Assembly (NCBI GenBank): GCA_051530055.1
Contig: CM121341.1
Span: forward strand, 6,820,001-6,884,000
Length of the DNA: 64,000 nt
Direction: 5' to 3'
Source of the DNA: Neoechinorhynchus agilis
Taxonomy: Eukaryota; Acanthocephala
Every line of letters starts with the position of its first letter. Within the stretch, counting starts at the first letter, position 1. The translations under genes and the position numbers were made by a program. The notes under the pieces were generated by a model that was given only the letters and a program-made list of their open reading frames with translations, was not told the origin of the DNA and searched no databases. Below are positions 23,451 through 35,899 of the stretch, one piece after another.

Positions 23451-23847
23451 TAAATAGGATGTCTTTTCAGAATGTTGGACGAGTTCTACGCTTCCCCGAA
23501 AAGTTCAAAATTTTAATAACGTAGTTTTTTAGTATGAAACATAACGAACGCTACCATTGGTGCTTGAGTTTGATTAGTCCGAAATTAAACTTACACTCTT
23601 TCAATCCGCTGTATTTTTATTCGCGATACGCTGTGTTAGGTCTACATTTGCTTTTGTTGGTTTCCTGACTTGCATCAGAAAACGTCTACCATGAACTCTT
23701 CCAAAAATATATGCAATTACTTTTCCCTCTGCATTTCGGCCATTGAAGCCTTGAATGAAATCAACCTACACTATAACCATTCGTTAATTCTTATTATATC
23801 AGATTAATGAACACAATTCATAATGTACTTTCTGTATCCAGATAAGT

Positions 23848-26800
23848 CTAGGGATCAACAAATGAAACCAAAATGTATCTAGTTCCATTCGTAGTTTGCA
23901 GTCCTTCGTGATAGTGTGTCAGTCTTCCTGGATGCATCAAAGCCCATCCCATCTTTAGATCCTTTATTACCGTGTTGTATCGAATGAACTTGACGCCACC
24001 TCCTTGATAATCGATATTTGGTCGATTAAGAGCGATATTGATTGTATAGGTAGATGCATCATGGTGCGGACGTAGACGGTCTTGTCCATCTTTATGGTAC
24101 CTTACAACAAAACTCAAAGGAGCGTTGGGCTCCGCCTTTTCATATCCTTTAAAAAGCTTGATTTGCATCGGACGAACAATGGTTTTTAGTATGTCGTGCC
24201 AGGTTTCCGCGAACCCAATTTGAGAGAAGTGGATATCGTCAGTTGGTACATTCTCGTAGCCCCCAGGAATCCGTTGATCAGTATGCTTTCCGCCCGACCA
24301 TAAGTCTGGATGAGCTTCAACTGTGGCCACTAAGTCAGTGCAAAACTTCTCGGAAAACAGGGGAAACCAAAACACATCCGGTGCTGGTTGTTGATTTCGA
24401 TCGGCTTTCAGGTGAGCTGCAAATTCAGTGTGGATGTATTTTTCGGCCCATATCTAACACGTATCATAGAATGTTTCTTTAACCGAAAATATGTCGAACC
24501 TTTTGATTTGATTTAAATTCATAAAGGTCCGGTCGAACTAGAGACGTATTGTAATTACTAACGTCAACCAATGTTCCGTAAGTGTCATAATTTGTCACGA
24601 ACATGTGAATTCCCTAAATCGAAGGACAACTATCTTAAGTAGTCTGTAAAAACAGCAAGATGGTCGATTGTGAAAACGGTTTGATCAGTAGTTCAATAAC
24701 GCATTGCACTAAGCATCGAATTTAAAGGTCTCATTGAATCTTAGTAAGATCAATTTTTGTAAGTAAAATAACCTTTAGATTAAAGGTCTTTCCTCAAAGA
24801 TATAAAAGGTGACATCTCTCGACATTTTCTAATCCACTCTATAAAAATAAGATATTTTATGAAAGATATATTTGTCATTAAAGTAAACAATTGCCTAATT
24901 AAAACTCACGTGAAATTTTGAGCGTGAATAATCGATAATTTGATCGGGCGTGCTAAGTCTCTTCCTCCACGATTATTCCACAAAAATATCTCTTGCTATG
25001 CTTGAAAGCGCTGGAGTAATTTTAAACAGGTTTACCTTTTTCCTTAATTCATGCGTGATACCAATATCGAAATCCACCCTTGAGTCTACTCCATCGATTT
25101 TAAGTAAGGTATCTTTACGAAACGCAACAAATTCGGATACAAATGGAACATTCCATAGACCACTGATTTAAGAAAGGAGTAAGTTTAACGGTGGTTATTA
25201 GTTACAAACCTCGTTTTGTTATCAACAATGTCAAGATAGTCTTGGGATCGAACATAGTATCCGGCATCATCCACGTCGCCCCAAAAATTACTCCAATACG
25301 TCCCCGCCCGTGTCATTAAAGGTGCTATCACTGATCTATTGATAAAAGCGCAGCGATTTAAATCTATATGAAGACAAATACTTACTTATTCCATGAAATC
25401 AAATCTTTTAAAGTCTTTGGATTTTCGACGTGAACCGTTGATTCAAGTTGGACGTAAAATTCTATGTCAAACTTTCGTGCTTCCATGCTTAAATGGATAT
25501 TATTAGCTTGAGGAGGCAATGAACGATGGAGTCTCCTTTATAGACATCCTTTAAAGTATTGTAACCATTTAAAATTTAACAACGAACAAAAGCTAATCGC
25601 GACAACATGAAAAAGCCACTTAAAAGAATTCTATTTAATTTACATTCTCTGAAAAGTTCGTTGAATGTGAGATTTGAAAAGTATGCAAAGTTTTCTAGAA
25701 AAAGTTGTATTAGTTCTTAAGTAGAACCGAATGAAACTACTGATTTCAGAGAATCACTATAAATTATGAAAACGTGAAATGTAATCAAGTTCGTTCACAC
25801 CTTACATTGCAGCGTTTTTGGCCTGATTTTCGAGGATATCATCTTGGGATGGTAAATACTTAATCTTCCCATAAGTATTTTTGTGAGCAGAAATAAAATC
25901 TTCGACTGTTTGATTGTGAAAATCGATCTAAATGCTAATTTTAGTTTCGCTCACGGGTCTTGCCAACGGTATACGCACTGCGTTATGTACAAACAGATAT
26001 ATTTTGTCTTTTGGGTAGTCGATATTTGTAAGTTTCTCGAAAAATTCATTAAGAAATGGCGTTGGCTGTTCAACGAAGACACCAATTGATACTAGTGGCA
26101 GATCTTCAAACAAATCGAGCTGAGTGTAACATCGATTGCAGAGACCGATCGAAGGTAGATAGTTCGAAACTTGATTGATTACGATCTAAGTATGAGATGG
26201 TGATAGAGATCATTGAGGTGAAAAATAAACGCACGCTGTCATCTTCGGAGAAGAGGACCGATGAGGATGAAATGCTAGTGAGTGGTCGACTCAATTTTGT
26301 AAATATTGCGCTTTCATCGTCGACTTTTATCGTATCCTAAACCGAAAAAAGAGAGATGTCGCTTTAATTTTCCGGTTGGATATTTAACCTTGGCTAAAGC
26401 CATCCGTATTGCATCGATTTGATTTGTGTTAAATGGCACGATGAGGGATTATATAGGGAGACCTGTATAAAAAAATTTGATTTGGTCCCGTGTTTTGGCC
26501 AATTGCTAGAAGATAATTGAAACGCTGTAAATTGTTTTAATTGGGTTGCAATTTTTTATTATCTTTCTGGGGATTAAATATCACACACACAAAATGTTAT
26601 TCGGATAAAATTTTGGCATGATCAAACGGATTGATTAAATGCGATTTTGAAAGCAGGGCACTGCTTTTTTATTTATTTATAAGAATTTCTTAATTAAACA
26701 AAAAGGAAAATGAAAACTTAATATATGTTAGTCGAGCCACGAGTGCATCAACAAATTACGGTTTGGTAAAACTTTTCCCGTCAGATTCTTCACTGTACCA

Positions 26801-27966
26801 TTTACTATTAGTGAAAAATAGTTCTTTTAAAATGCTCCTTTTACCAATGACAACTGTCGGAGATTCTTTAATTGTTTTCAGACTGCATGTCCCCTCGCGA
26901 GAACAGTTAGGCGAGGGGATTACAACAGGAGCAGTCAGTTTATCCAGGTTAAAGAGTAGCTGCTGACCACTCGAAGGAATCAAAAAGTTGAAACCTTTCA
27001 GTAAAATGATAAATTCCTTCTTTTTATCACTTTTATCATTTTTAAGGCAACTCTTGATCCATTCGTTCCCATAATTGTTTTCGTTGATGAAAGTCTAAAC
27101 ACAAAAGTTGTTAGAGAACGCTCATTTAAGCGAAGCAGCTTGTCGTTTGAATATTTCTCGGTAAAACAATCACGGATCGTAAAGGAAAATTCGATTCCCA
27201 AATTTTTGTTTAACCTTTAAGTTTCCCCATTGAACATTGCACACAACAGAATCGTCCAACTAATCAGGTGTTTTTACGTTATTTTAATCGAACTAATTGG
27301 TTTTTGTAAAGAATTTGTTCACGGATATATGTATTTTTTGTGATGAGAACAGATTGATTTGTCGATATGTGAGGAGGTACTGGGGAATGTGATTGGAAAT
27401 ATTGATTAGAAGCCTTCATCACTCGGTAAATGATTTTTTCGATTAAAGACGTTATGTGAACCTCGTTTTATGGTAATCATCAGTTTGTTAGTTAGCGTTG
27501 ATCGAGGTTCGAAACGTCTTTAATCGAAAAAATCATTTACCGAGTGATGAAGGCTTCTAAACAATAATTACAGAGATTGATTTATTATCGTCAATATTTC
27601 GTTCGTCTCATCGGACGTCTTCAGGTTATTTGCTAGTGTTCACGGCTTCAGATCGAGTGAAGTCCGACGAGACGGACGAAATATTGGGAATTGATGTGTT
27701 TCTCTTAGGTCAAAATACCTCGAGTGGTCTATAGTAGAAATGCAAGTGAAATTGGAGACAAACCTTAGCATCATAACCATTCATTGCTAAAGTAGATTCC
27801 AATCTTCGTTGGTTATCAAACTCTGTTTGATTTGCGCATATTAAAACGCTGATTGACTGCGTAGCTAAAAACTCGATTTCTTAACAAAAGAGCATATAAA
27901 AGAGAGAGAGTAAATACCTGCAATTATTGCGTAAAAAACCAATATCGATCCAATCAAATAGCTCAT
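23848..27966 (-). CDS. PLOD-type lysyl hydroxylase with degenerate glycosyltransferase half
   Basis: Exons: 27966-27918, 27864-27764, 27094-about 26760, 26336-26235, 26185-25979, 25927-25806, 25487-25386, 25335-25210, 25162-25036, 24613-24500, 24453-23848; phases agree except around the third exon's end. Signal peptide [16 protein letters not shown]. The C-terminal 2-oxoglutarate/Fe(II) hydroxylase is complete: [20 protein letters not shown], Fe ligands in RPHHDAST and LTHYHEG, 2OG-binding Arg in [12 protein letters not shown]. The middle domain has [32 protein letters not shown] and GLWNVPF. The N-terminal half aligns with the neighbour but is eroded: the YTDGYD metal-binding region reads LLKGFNF, and the segment with DDDQ was not found. 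Product about 660 residues against about 757 next door. It would hydroxylate collagen lysines in the ER; galactosyl/glucosyl transfer looks lost. The start lies 69 bp past the upstream gene's stop. Confidence 0.88.
27406..27560. repeat. Foldback element in intron of second PLOD gene
   Basis: AGAAGCCTTCATCACTCGGT, AAATGATTTTTTCGATTAAA and GACGTT are mirrored at the right end; the loop is about 65 bp. A diverged, longer relative is at 31381-31660. Confidence 0.9.
27590..27700. repeat. Small inverted repeat
   Basis: CAATATTTCGTTCGTCTCAT, then CGGACGTCTTCAGG, pairs with GAAGTCCGACGAGACGGACG followed by AAATATTG. A diverged half-copy is near 42880-42945. Confidence 0.7.
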
Positions 27967-28035
27967 CTAGAAATAGACGGTCACTTATTTTACCGGAGCT
28001 CAATGAATAATTATTTTTATTTCACAATGGAATCA
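27967..28035 (-). promoter_or_regulatory. 69-bp PLOD intergenic spacer with polyA signal and acceptor-like AG before ATG
   Basis: Read on the minus strand, the spacer after the upstream stop contains AATAAA (in GTGAAATAAAAATAATT), and ends with a pyrimidine-rich TCTATTTCTAG directly abutting the ATG of the next gene. That is the layout of an operon spacer resolved by polyadenylation plus trans-splicing. This is inference; no leader sequence is visible. Confidence 0.45.
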
Positions 28036-31000
28036 TTAGGGATCAATGAATGACACTAAAATGTACCGCGTTCCTTCGGTAATTTTTAGACCTTCATGGA
28101 TGTGGGTAAGTCTACCCGGAAACATGACCGGCCATCCAATTCTTGTGTCCACCAATGAACAATTATATCGAATAAATTTAACACCACCAGCCTTATAATC
28201 AATACCGGCTCGATTTAGAGCAATATCCAGGGTATATGTAGAAGCGTCGTGGTGTGCTCTGAGATGATCTTGAATAGAAAGATCGTACCTAACCACAAAT
28301 GTCAAAGGAGCTTGTGGTGGATCTTTATAATATCCTAAAAATATCCTCATCTGCAAGGGCTGAATAAATTGTTTAAGAAAATGGTGCCAATGATCCTGCC
28401 ATCCGATTTGCGTCATGTGGATATCGTCAGTCGGTACGTTCTCATATCCTCCTGGAATGCGACCGTCTGTGTGTTTTCCCAGTGACCATTGCCCAGTGTT
28501 GTTGACGGTCTCGATCATCTCCCTTGCAAATCTTTCCGATAATAGGGGATACCAAAACACATCTGAGCAAGGCTGAATCTTGAAATTGAAGAAAAATGAC
28601 TTAAAATCTATTGACCCTACCTGTTGAATAAAGAACTTATCGGTCTCAATCTCCACACCAACCAAATCGCTCAAATATTCTCGTCTCCACTGCTCCAAAG
28701 GAATCTCTTTTTGTTTCGTATACTCTAAGAATTTTGGATGTAAATATCGTACTTTCCAATCTTCGAGATTACTAAAAATTTCATAAAGTTCAGGGTGAAG
28801 CGCTGTTGAGTTGAAACTTTCAGGATCGACCAAATGACCGTAACTGTGGAGATTAGTCGCCCACATGAAAATTCCAGAATCTCGCAAATATTTTGTAAGT
28901 TCCATGTCTTCATCGATTTCCTTCTCTTTCCACCCACCTGCCTTTTCAAGGCGGTCAACGATTGCTCGTTTTAAAAGAATAAACGATGAAATATGTGGAA
29001 CATTCCACATACCCACTCGTTCATCTTCAACGATCGATACATAATCGCTTGATCGCAAATAATATCCGTTTTCGTCAATCGCTCCCCAAAAGTTTGAGAA
29101 TAGTCGACTGGGTCTTCGCAGTATAGGAGCAATCACCGATCGATTAAGTCCTATGAGGAAGGCAAGCGTCTCAGGTTCATCAATGTGGGCAGTAGCGTCC
29201 ATTATAAGAAGATAGTCACAGTTCATACGTCGACATGATTTGATAAAATGGTTCCTGGCGTCCTTTTGGTTCAATTTCTTGTCTCCATGATGTTCATATA
29301 GTCGATAGGATTTTTTTAGTTTACCAGCTTCGAAAAAATGTTTGATTTGTTTGTCATGAATTGGAGCACTATTATGAATTACGAGACCAATTTTGGATTG
29401 TGGGTAAGAAATGCTAGTCAGTTTTGTAAGAAATTCTTCAAAGAAGGGCGTTTCGGATTCAGCGAGGACGCCAATTAAGACCGATGGCCATTTGTTTCGC
29501 TATGATAGGAACACATAATTTCAATGAAGATTAAAGTGTCCTACTCACGTTCACAGCTTCCAAGTCAAATACATTATTTTCGCAGTGACGGCAACCGAAA
29601 TTAGGAATCCAGCGTTTTGCCAAATAATTGGAAAATTGGTTGAACAGTAGCTGCACAGGTAAAGCGAAAATAAAGATGGAGAGAGGTTAAGTTTTGGTTA
29701 AAAACTTTTACAAACTAGCGGAGCCATCGATGTGAATTTGAGACGAAAATGATAAAAACGAAAATAAGGGGGAAACTTGAACCGATTATTTTGAAATGGT
29801 GAATGAGGAAAAGTTTAAGATAGTTTGAACCAGAGAAGTGTTGAATGATTAATAATTGGAAAGGATGAATGGAGAAAAATGGATATAAAAAGATTAGAAG
29901 TTCGAAAGGAGGGGAAGGAGGGAAAGTTTAAGATAGCTTGAACCAGAGAAGCGTTGAATGATTAATAATTGGAAAGGATGAATAGAGAAAAATGGATATA
30001 AAAAGGTTAGAAGTTCGAAAGGAGGGGAAGGAGGGGAAGTTTAAGATAGTTTGAACCAGAGAAGTGTTGAATGATTAATAATTGGAAAGGATGAATAGAG
30101 AAAAATGGATATAAAAAGGTTAGAATTTCGAAAGGAGGGGAAGGAGGGAAAGTTTAAAGGAAATAAAAACAAAAAAAGGAGACAATGAAAATGATAAGAG
30201 AATGGGAAGTTGTGGAATGAGAGGAGGATAAGAAAGCGAGTGTAGTAAGCGCATCGAAAAGGAGGAATAGAGAAAATTTGTAAAGTGAAAATGATCCTAA
30301 AGAAGGAAACTAGAATCGGAATGAGCGTATTGTGGAGCACGAAACGGGTTAAAGGATCAAAATGAGAATAGTGAACATTGTTCATGGGAGAAGATGATCG
30401 AAATTGCAGCAGCAGAAAGGTCGTCCGGTCTTTTAGTTTTGACGGGTAGAAGGTTGGTAAAGAGCAATACAATAAACAATTGGACGAAGAGAATTTTTGT
30501 ACAAATATTTAAATTAAAAAATTATAAGACTGTACAGAATTATGCCGAACCTACCTTAGAAGGGCCATTTCCATGCAAAATGGACGGACGAGTTCCAGAT
30601 TGGAAATTGGTAAGAATTGAGGTAGCGTTTTCAAACGTGATCTGCAAATCTTTTTGAGCTCCATTCAGGCTTTGAAAGATCTCAGACTTTGTATCGAGTC
30701 CAACGTCCTTCTGTCCCTTACGTTTCGCCGCATTAAGATAGAAATTTGTATACGCCAACTGATCATCATCAGCGTCCTTAATCGACAATGAGTTTATTAA
30801 ATTTATAACATCATCTTTATAGCCCATGAAAAGGCCAGAGTTTAGGAACCGACTTGCGTTCTCGGAAACTTCTGGATATTTTGCCTAAATAGAATAGAGT
30901 TACGACAATTTCAAACGAGAATCTTTATATTACTTCGAGCGTTTTGTCTGGCCAGCAGAATGTTTCTGCGGAAAAGATAATGCGTTTGTCGAATGTGACG

Positions 31001-32014
31001 AATTTTCTAACAATTTCATCGGGTTCATCGTTGAATATCACATCGTATCTGAGGAACTGTTTAACAAAAAAAACTCTATTTGTTCTGATAAACATACCCG
31101 TCAGTGTAGAGAACGAGAGTCTCATTCACGGATTTAATCTCATTTAAATGCCGTTTGAGAATGTTTATTTTCTGACCACCTCCAACGCTCGTTTTGACAT
31201 CACCTCCTTTCCATTTTTCATTCAAACCAAAAACCTATTTTAGACAACAAAAAATTTAAAGTCTCTCACAATACTTTATATTTTTTTGGCGGAAAAAAAT
31301 GAACTAAATCCGATTGTTTTCGGAGACACAATATTGTGTCAAAATGTCGATATTTGAGGAAAAAGTTATTGTTTAGTTAAGTCTTCATCAAGCGGTAAAT
31401 AATTTTTTGCACTAAAGACGTTCTGTGAAACTTTACGAACTTGTTTTTCGAGCATTTCAATTGATTGAAAACCGCTTTTATTACCGTCTAAAGCTTGTTT
31501 TCAAAAAAATCAAAAAGGAACCATTCAATCGGCGTAAACTCGGAAATAAATATTAATTTTTAATATTTAAAAGCATACAAGAAAACTGGTGATGAATAGG
31601 ACACAAGGTTCGCAGAACGTCTTTAGTGCAAAAAAGTATTTACCTAGTGATGAAGACTTCCCTAAACAATAATAAGATTGTAAATTAGAATCAAGTCGAT
31701 TGGGATACGCCTTGCCGAAAACAATAGGATTTAATGAAAATTCCTTCAATTTTTCCGCCATATAAAAAAATGAACAATGTTCAAAAACCCAATACCTTAT
31801 AGTCGTAATCATAGAAGTCAAGACTCTCTCTAAGCAATTCGAACCCGTCCGTTTCATCTGTCGCAACAGTGAAAACAAGAAGGTCTTTGCCGTCTGAACA
31901 TGTTCAATTAATATTTTCTTAGTACAAAATAACTTAGCACTTACTTAAAATCCCGTTTACGAGCGAACAACAGGCGAACAGTAGCACAACAACAACATTG
32001 GTTGTCAAGTTCAT
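28036..32014 (-). CDS. PLOD: PLOD-type multifunctional lysyl hydroxylase
   Basis: Exons: 32014-31945, 31893-31796, 31234-31098, 31048-30934, 30884-30555, 29650-29549, 29499-28621, 28578-28036; all phases agree and give about 757 residues, the family size. Signal peptide MNLTTNVVVVLLFACCSLVNG. The N-terminal glycosyltransferase domain has LVFTVATDETDGFELL, WKGGD, GGGQK, YTDGYDVIF (metal-site region), FCWPDKTL, LNSGLFMGY and DDDQLAY. The C-terminal hydroxylase has [21 protein letters not shown], Fe ligands in RAHHDAST and LTHIHEG, and [16 protein letters not shown] enzymes act in the rough ER on Lys in collagen Xaa-Lys-Gly and can then galactosylate/glucosylate hydroxylysine. Introns are short GT-AG, except the one at 31235-31795, which holds a foldback element (31381-31660), and the one at 29651-30554, which holds a short G-rich direct repeat (about 29815-30150). 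Confidence 0.95.
29815..30160. repeat. ~110-bp direct repeat, three copies, in PLOD intron
   Basis: The unit has AAGTTTAAGATAGTTTGAAC, CAGAGAAGTGTTGAATGATT, AATAATTGGAAAGGATGAAT, AAAAATGGATATAAAAAG and CGAAAGGAGGGGAAGGAGGG, and starts near 29812, 29928 and 30040. The minus-strand frame across it is an artefact of the repeat. Confidence 0.85.
31381..31660. repeat. Long foldback element in first PLOD gene intron
   Basis: Ends pair: GTCTTCATCAAGCGGTAAAT, AATTTTTTGCACTAAAGACG on the left and CGTCTTTAGTGCAAAAAAGT, ATTTACCTAGTGATGAAGAC on the right. Same family as 27406-27560. Confidence 0.85.
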
Positions 32015-32390
32015 TTAAAAAGAAGACGGCAGTGTACGGTTTCTAAAACGCAAAAATCCGGACGTAAAAGCGATATTCCTTCAGAACAAGTTTCTGTGTA
32101 TCTACATCGCAGTATCCTCCCATCTTCCTTCGTTATAGACAAGAGACGCTATATTCCCCCTCCCGTAGACGCCAGAGAATAAGTCGTAGAATAGAAGAGA
32201 CATTAAGACCACGGAACACTACTCGATTCAGCATAATTTTTACAATGTATGCGCACTGCTTATGCTGAGAATTTGCTAGCTGGGCCAACCAAAAGCAAGG
32301 CTGTATTGGCGCAAAAAATCAACATAATTTTTTCTTTTGGCTGCCTGGATGCATGTCGAACCTTGGGTTTTGTGAAAATAAACACATTGA
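32015..32390. other. Upstream region of first PLOD gene
   Basis: Expected promoter region of the PLOD pair. No recognisable element; no gene. Confidence 0.3.
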
Positions 32391-33210
32391 AACAAACATA
32401 GAAATGATTTGTGGACTTTGCTATAAAATACAAGGGGAAAATCTTCTCTCTTTTAACGCGACAAAAAATTGCCAGAGAAATGCTAAAGTTCCAACTTTCT
32501 GCGCGATGATTTTTGGATAAAAAAAACATAACGGCCGACTTTTAATAAAAGGGTTGAAACTCCCTTTTTCAGAAATGATTTGTGGACTTTTCTATCAAAT
32601 ACAAGGGGAAAATCTTCTATCTTTTAACACGACAAAAAATTGCCAGAGAAATGCTAAAGTTCGAACTTTCTGCGCGATGATTTTTGGATAAAAAACACAA
32701 CGGCCGACTTTTAATAAAAGGGTTGAAACTCCCTTTTTCAGAAATGATTTGTGGACTTTGCTATCAAATACAAGGGGAAAATCTTCTCTCTTTTAACACG
32801 ATCAAAAAATTGCCAGAGAAATGCTAAAGTTCGAACTTTCTGCGCGATGATTTTTGGATAAAAAACATAACGGCCGACTTTCAATTCAAGGGTTGAAACT
32901 CCCTTTTCAGAAATGATTTGTGGACTTTTCTATCAAATACAAGGGGAAAATCTTCTCTCTTTTAACGCGACAAAAATTGCCAAAGAAATGCTTAAGTTCG
33001 AACTTTCTGCGCGATGATTTTTGGATAAAAAACACAACGGCCGACTTTTAATAAAAGGGTTGAAACTCCCTTTTTCAAAAATGATTTGTGGACTTTTCTA
33101 TCAAATACAAGGGGAAAATCTTCTCTCTTTTAACACGACAAAAAATTGCCAAAGAAATGCTAAAGTTCGAACTTTCTGCGCGATGATTTTTGGATAAAAA
33201 AACATAACGG
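32391..33210. repeat. Tandem repeat, five copies of a ~170-bp unit
   Basis: Units start with AGAAATGATTTGTGGACTTT near 32398, 32571, 32741, 32910 and 33080 (the last with AAAAATGATT). Each holds CAAATACAAGGGGAAAATCT, GACAAAAAATTGCCAGAGAA, ATGCTAAAGTTCGAACTTTC, TGCGCGATGATTTTTGGATA and AACGGCCGACTTTTAATAAA, AGGGTTGAAACTCCC. Copies are about 95% alike. The short minus-strand frames across them are not genes. Confidence 0.92.
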
Positions 33211-33318
33211 TCGCCTAATTCTACTTTTAATCGAAGGGTGTATTTTTCTCTTAATTCGACCAAATACAAATTCCCTTTGCCCTTGCTAATAATTGTAATT
33301 CTCACGTCCAAATAGAAT

Positions 33319-33438
33319 TTCAGTTTCAATTAGCGATGCTTGATTCAGAAATAGATTTACCTTGAAAATTTTCGGCCTTTTCGTTGGCCTTCTTTAGTCA
33401 ATCTATTTCTTAATCAAACATCGCTAATTGAAACTGAA
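33319..33438. repeat. Foldback MITE-like element
   Basis: TTTCAGTTTCAATTAGCGAT, GCTTGATTCAGAAATAGATT is mirrored by CTATTTCTTAATCAAACATC, GCTAATTGAAACTGAAA with a loop of about 50 bp. Half of this element is also at about 14700-14765. Confidence 0.88.
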
Positions 33439-33439
33439 A

Positions 33440-34039
33440 CTATAATGAATAATTTCTTTCCAAATAGAATTAATCGAAGAAAGAAGAAATTCCATTGATT
33501 CCGGTGGTTTAGATTGTGAAAGCAGCCATTGTCGACCGCATCTATCAAAGTTTCGATGTCAAACACGTTGAAGCCTTAATTTAAATCACATTTAAAGATT
33601 TTTAACTTCTCACATGGAGAAAACGTAAATGAGGCGAATAACATAGGCTGTCTAAGAATTTCATAGTATTCGTGTTGAATCCTTATCAAGAAAACAGTCA
33701 CTATATCAGAGTTTGTCGGAACTGAGGAGATGCGATTGATATCGAGCGTCTCAACCAATTATTAATTTTCTTCTTTTTTAAATATAGAACAAAAGCCAAT
33801 ACGTTAGATAAATTATTTATTATGCACTCTGGGCGTGCACTTTATAAAAGTTCCGAATGGGAGGAACGTCTTTGTTTCTCATTATCTCGAAAATTCAGCA
33901 TTTCCTTTGTGAATCATTGATTCCCGGATACAAAAAATAGATGGATCCACCCTGTGTTTTTGTTGCCGGGCGCCAAAGTCGTCGGCTCCCGAAAAACTTG
34001 AATTTCGACATAGCACAAAAAAATCGTTTTAATGGCTAC
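33440..34039. other. Intergenic, nothing recognised
   Basis: No frame with family resemblance; no strong repeat structure seen. Confidence 0.3.
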
Positions 34040-34560
34040 TCAGAAATCGTCAAGATTGTCAATTGCAGTCAATATTTCATCTAGAGATAATTTTTGCATA
34101 GCTCTATTACCCGATAAGATGACATCATCTGCATCCAGGTCTTCAGACCCAATTATATTCCTTAGAGAATTGACAGTATCTTCACATAAAGCAGCCATTG
34201 GTATTGTGCAGGTAGTTAGCACTTTTTTACAAAACTCAGTCAAGTCACCATGTTTCGAATCAATCTTTAAATTCACGTCATTCCTCATGGAATCGAGTGA
34301 TTTTCGCTTACTGGAAGCTTCATTTCTCTGCAATCGATCTCGACTGTTAGATCTTCTACGTCCAACCTTACGCGTCAATCGAATTCAATTCAAAAAGGCA
34401 AAAAATCGAACTCGATATGCAAACTTGTGCGACGAGCTCGTCTACGGCTACTGCAATCTGAACGACGGTGCTTTTCCAACGATTGCCGATCATTGTGATT
34501 CGATAACTTTCTTTTCGTACGTCCTACATGCCCAGTTCCAGTATTTGATTCAGTGGAAGG
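34040..34560 (-). CDS. Unrecognised basic protein, two exons
   Basis: A minus-strand frame starts at an ATG near 34560 (MPSTESNTGTGHVGRTKRK) and is very rich in Arg/Lys/Ser (SSRRRARRTS). A second frame (34378-34040) gives RRRSNSRDRLQRNEASSKRK and a helical, acidic end (AIDNLDDF). They probably join by a short intron; one canonical option runs from the GT after CGCACAA (about 34424) to the AG of GTCGAG (about 34345), but I could not settle it. No family recognised; the charge pattern suggests a nuclear protein. The plus-strand frame 34032-34619 is its mirror image and is not counted. Confidence 0.4.
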
Positions 34561-34589
34561 CATCAATCTGCAGACTTTATATTTTATTA

Positions 34590-35800
34590 ATCTTCGAGAG
34601 AGAAAATCTTTTGGGATGATAGAGTTTAAGTTGTGGTGCTGGTGGGATGAAAAATATTTCAAAGGATCAAAATACGTTTTATCCGGGGGGGGGATTACGC
34701 AGTCACCACATTTCCAACAAACCATTAATCATCGAGAGAAAAAATATAATTTGGGATCATCGTAAGAGTTGGAAAGGCGGTGGTCATAATCCTTTGCCGG
34801 ATGAAAAATATTTTAAAGGGTCAAAATACGTTTTATCCGGATGAGGATTATGATCACCACCTTCAAAACAAAGTATTAATCATCGAGAGAGAGAAAATCT
34901 TTTTTGGGATGATAGGGTTTAAAATGTGGTTATCATGATCCTATGCCGGATAAAAAATATTTAAAAGGATCAAAATACGTTTTATCCTGATGAGGATTAC
35001 GATCACCACCTCCAAAACAAAGTATTAATCATCGAGAGGGAGAAAATCCTTTTTTTGGGATGATAGAGTTTAAGATGTGGTGCTGGTGGTCGTAATCATT
35101 TGCCGGATAGAATTTTTTATTAAACATCGAGGCAGAGAAAATCTTTTGGGGTGATAGAGTTTAAAATGTGGTGCTGGTGGTCATATTCATTTGCCGGATA
35201 GAATTTTTTTATTAAACATCGAGGCAGAGAAAATCTCTTGGGATGATAGAGTTTAAGATGTGGTGCTGGTGGTCATAATCATTTGCCGGATAGAATTTTT
35301 TTATTAAACATCGAGGCAGAGAAAATCTTTTGGGGTGATAGAGTTTAAAATGTGGTGCTGGTGGTCATATTCATTTGCCGGATAGAATTTTTTTATTAAA
35401 CATCGAGGCAGAGAAAATCTTTTGGGATGATAGAGTTTAAGATGTTGTGCTGGTGGTCATAATTCTTTGCCTTATGGAAAATATTTTGTGTTTGTCTATG
35501 GCTATGAAAAATTTAGAGGAATTTTGGTTAAATTCGATTGTTTTTGGAGCCCCAATCTTGTACGCCTTTTGATCAAGATTGTTTCGCAAATTTATAAAGG
35601 CAAAGATTGTGCAGAAAACAATCGGATTTAATATAATTCCTTCAATTTTCATAGTCATATTAAACTATGAACAATTCAGTGTTCAAACAGAAAATATTTT
35701 ATTAATTATCAAAAGAGAAAAATTAGCTTTGGATCATCGTAGAGCTGGAAAAGTAGTTGTGTGGTGATCATAATCCATTTCCTTATGGAAAATATTTCAT
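34590..35800. repeat. Array of MITE-like repeats, about eight copies
   Basis: Repeating modules: ATTAATCATCGAGAGAGAAA, AATCTTTTGGGATGATAGAG, TTTAAGATGTGGTGCTGGTG, GTCATAATCATTTGCCGGAT. Two subtypes: one with CAAAATACGTTTTATCCGGA and GATTATGATCACCACCTCCA (34650-35010), one short with GAATTTTTTTATTAAACATC, GAGGCAGAGAAAATC (35100-35430, period about 88 bp). A related single copy with AAATATTTCATTAATTAG closes the array near 35795. Frames within are artefacts. Confidence 0.85.
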
Positions 35801-35899
35801 TAATTAGTTCTCTTAGAAATTTAAGATCAAATAATTACAGGCTTTCCTAATCTCCACTAGCAGTTCTTTACATTACATTAGACCCATTACATGTCATCC

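Noticed and set aside
26756-27201. Separate small gene upstream of the second PLOD hydroxylase exons
   Set aside because: In the frame following the acceptor at 27094 it aligns residue by residue with the glycosyltransferase half of the neighbouring PLOD, so it is an exon of the same gene.
30041-30472. Minus-strand frame of 143 codons, Phe/Ser-rich
   Set aside because: It lies over the direct repeat in a PLOD intron; composition reflects the purine-rich repeat.
32391-33210. CRISPR-like array
   Set aside because: The repeats are contiguous 170-bp units without spacers, in a eukaryotic genome; a plain tandem repeat.
34032-34619. Long plus-strand frame (195 codons)
   Set aside because: It is the mirror of the minus-strand basic gene at 34040-34560; it has no domain, and the minus strand has the more protein-like composition.
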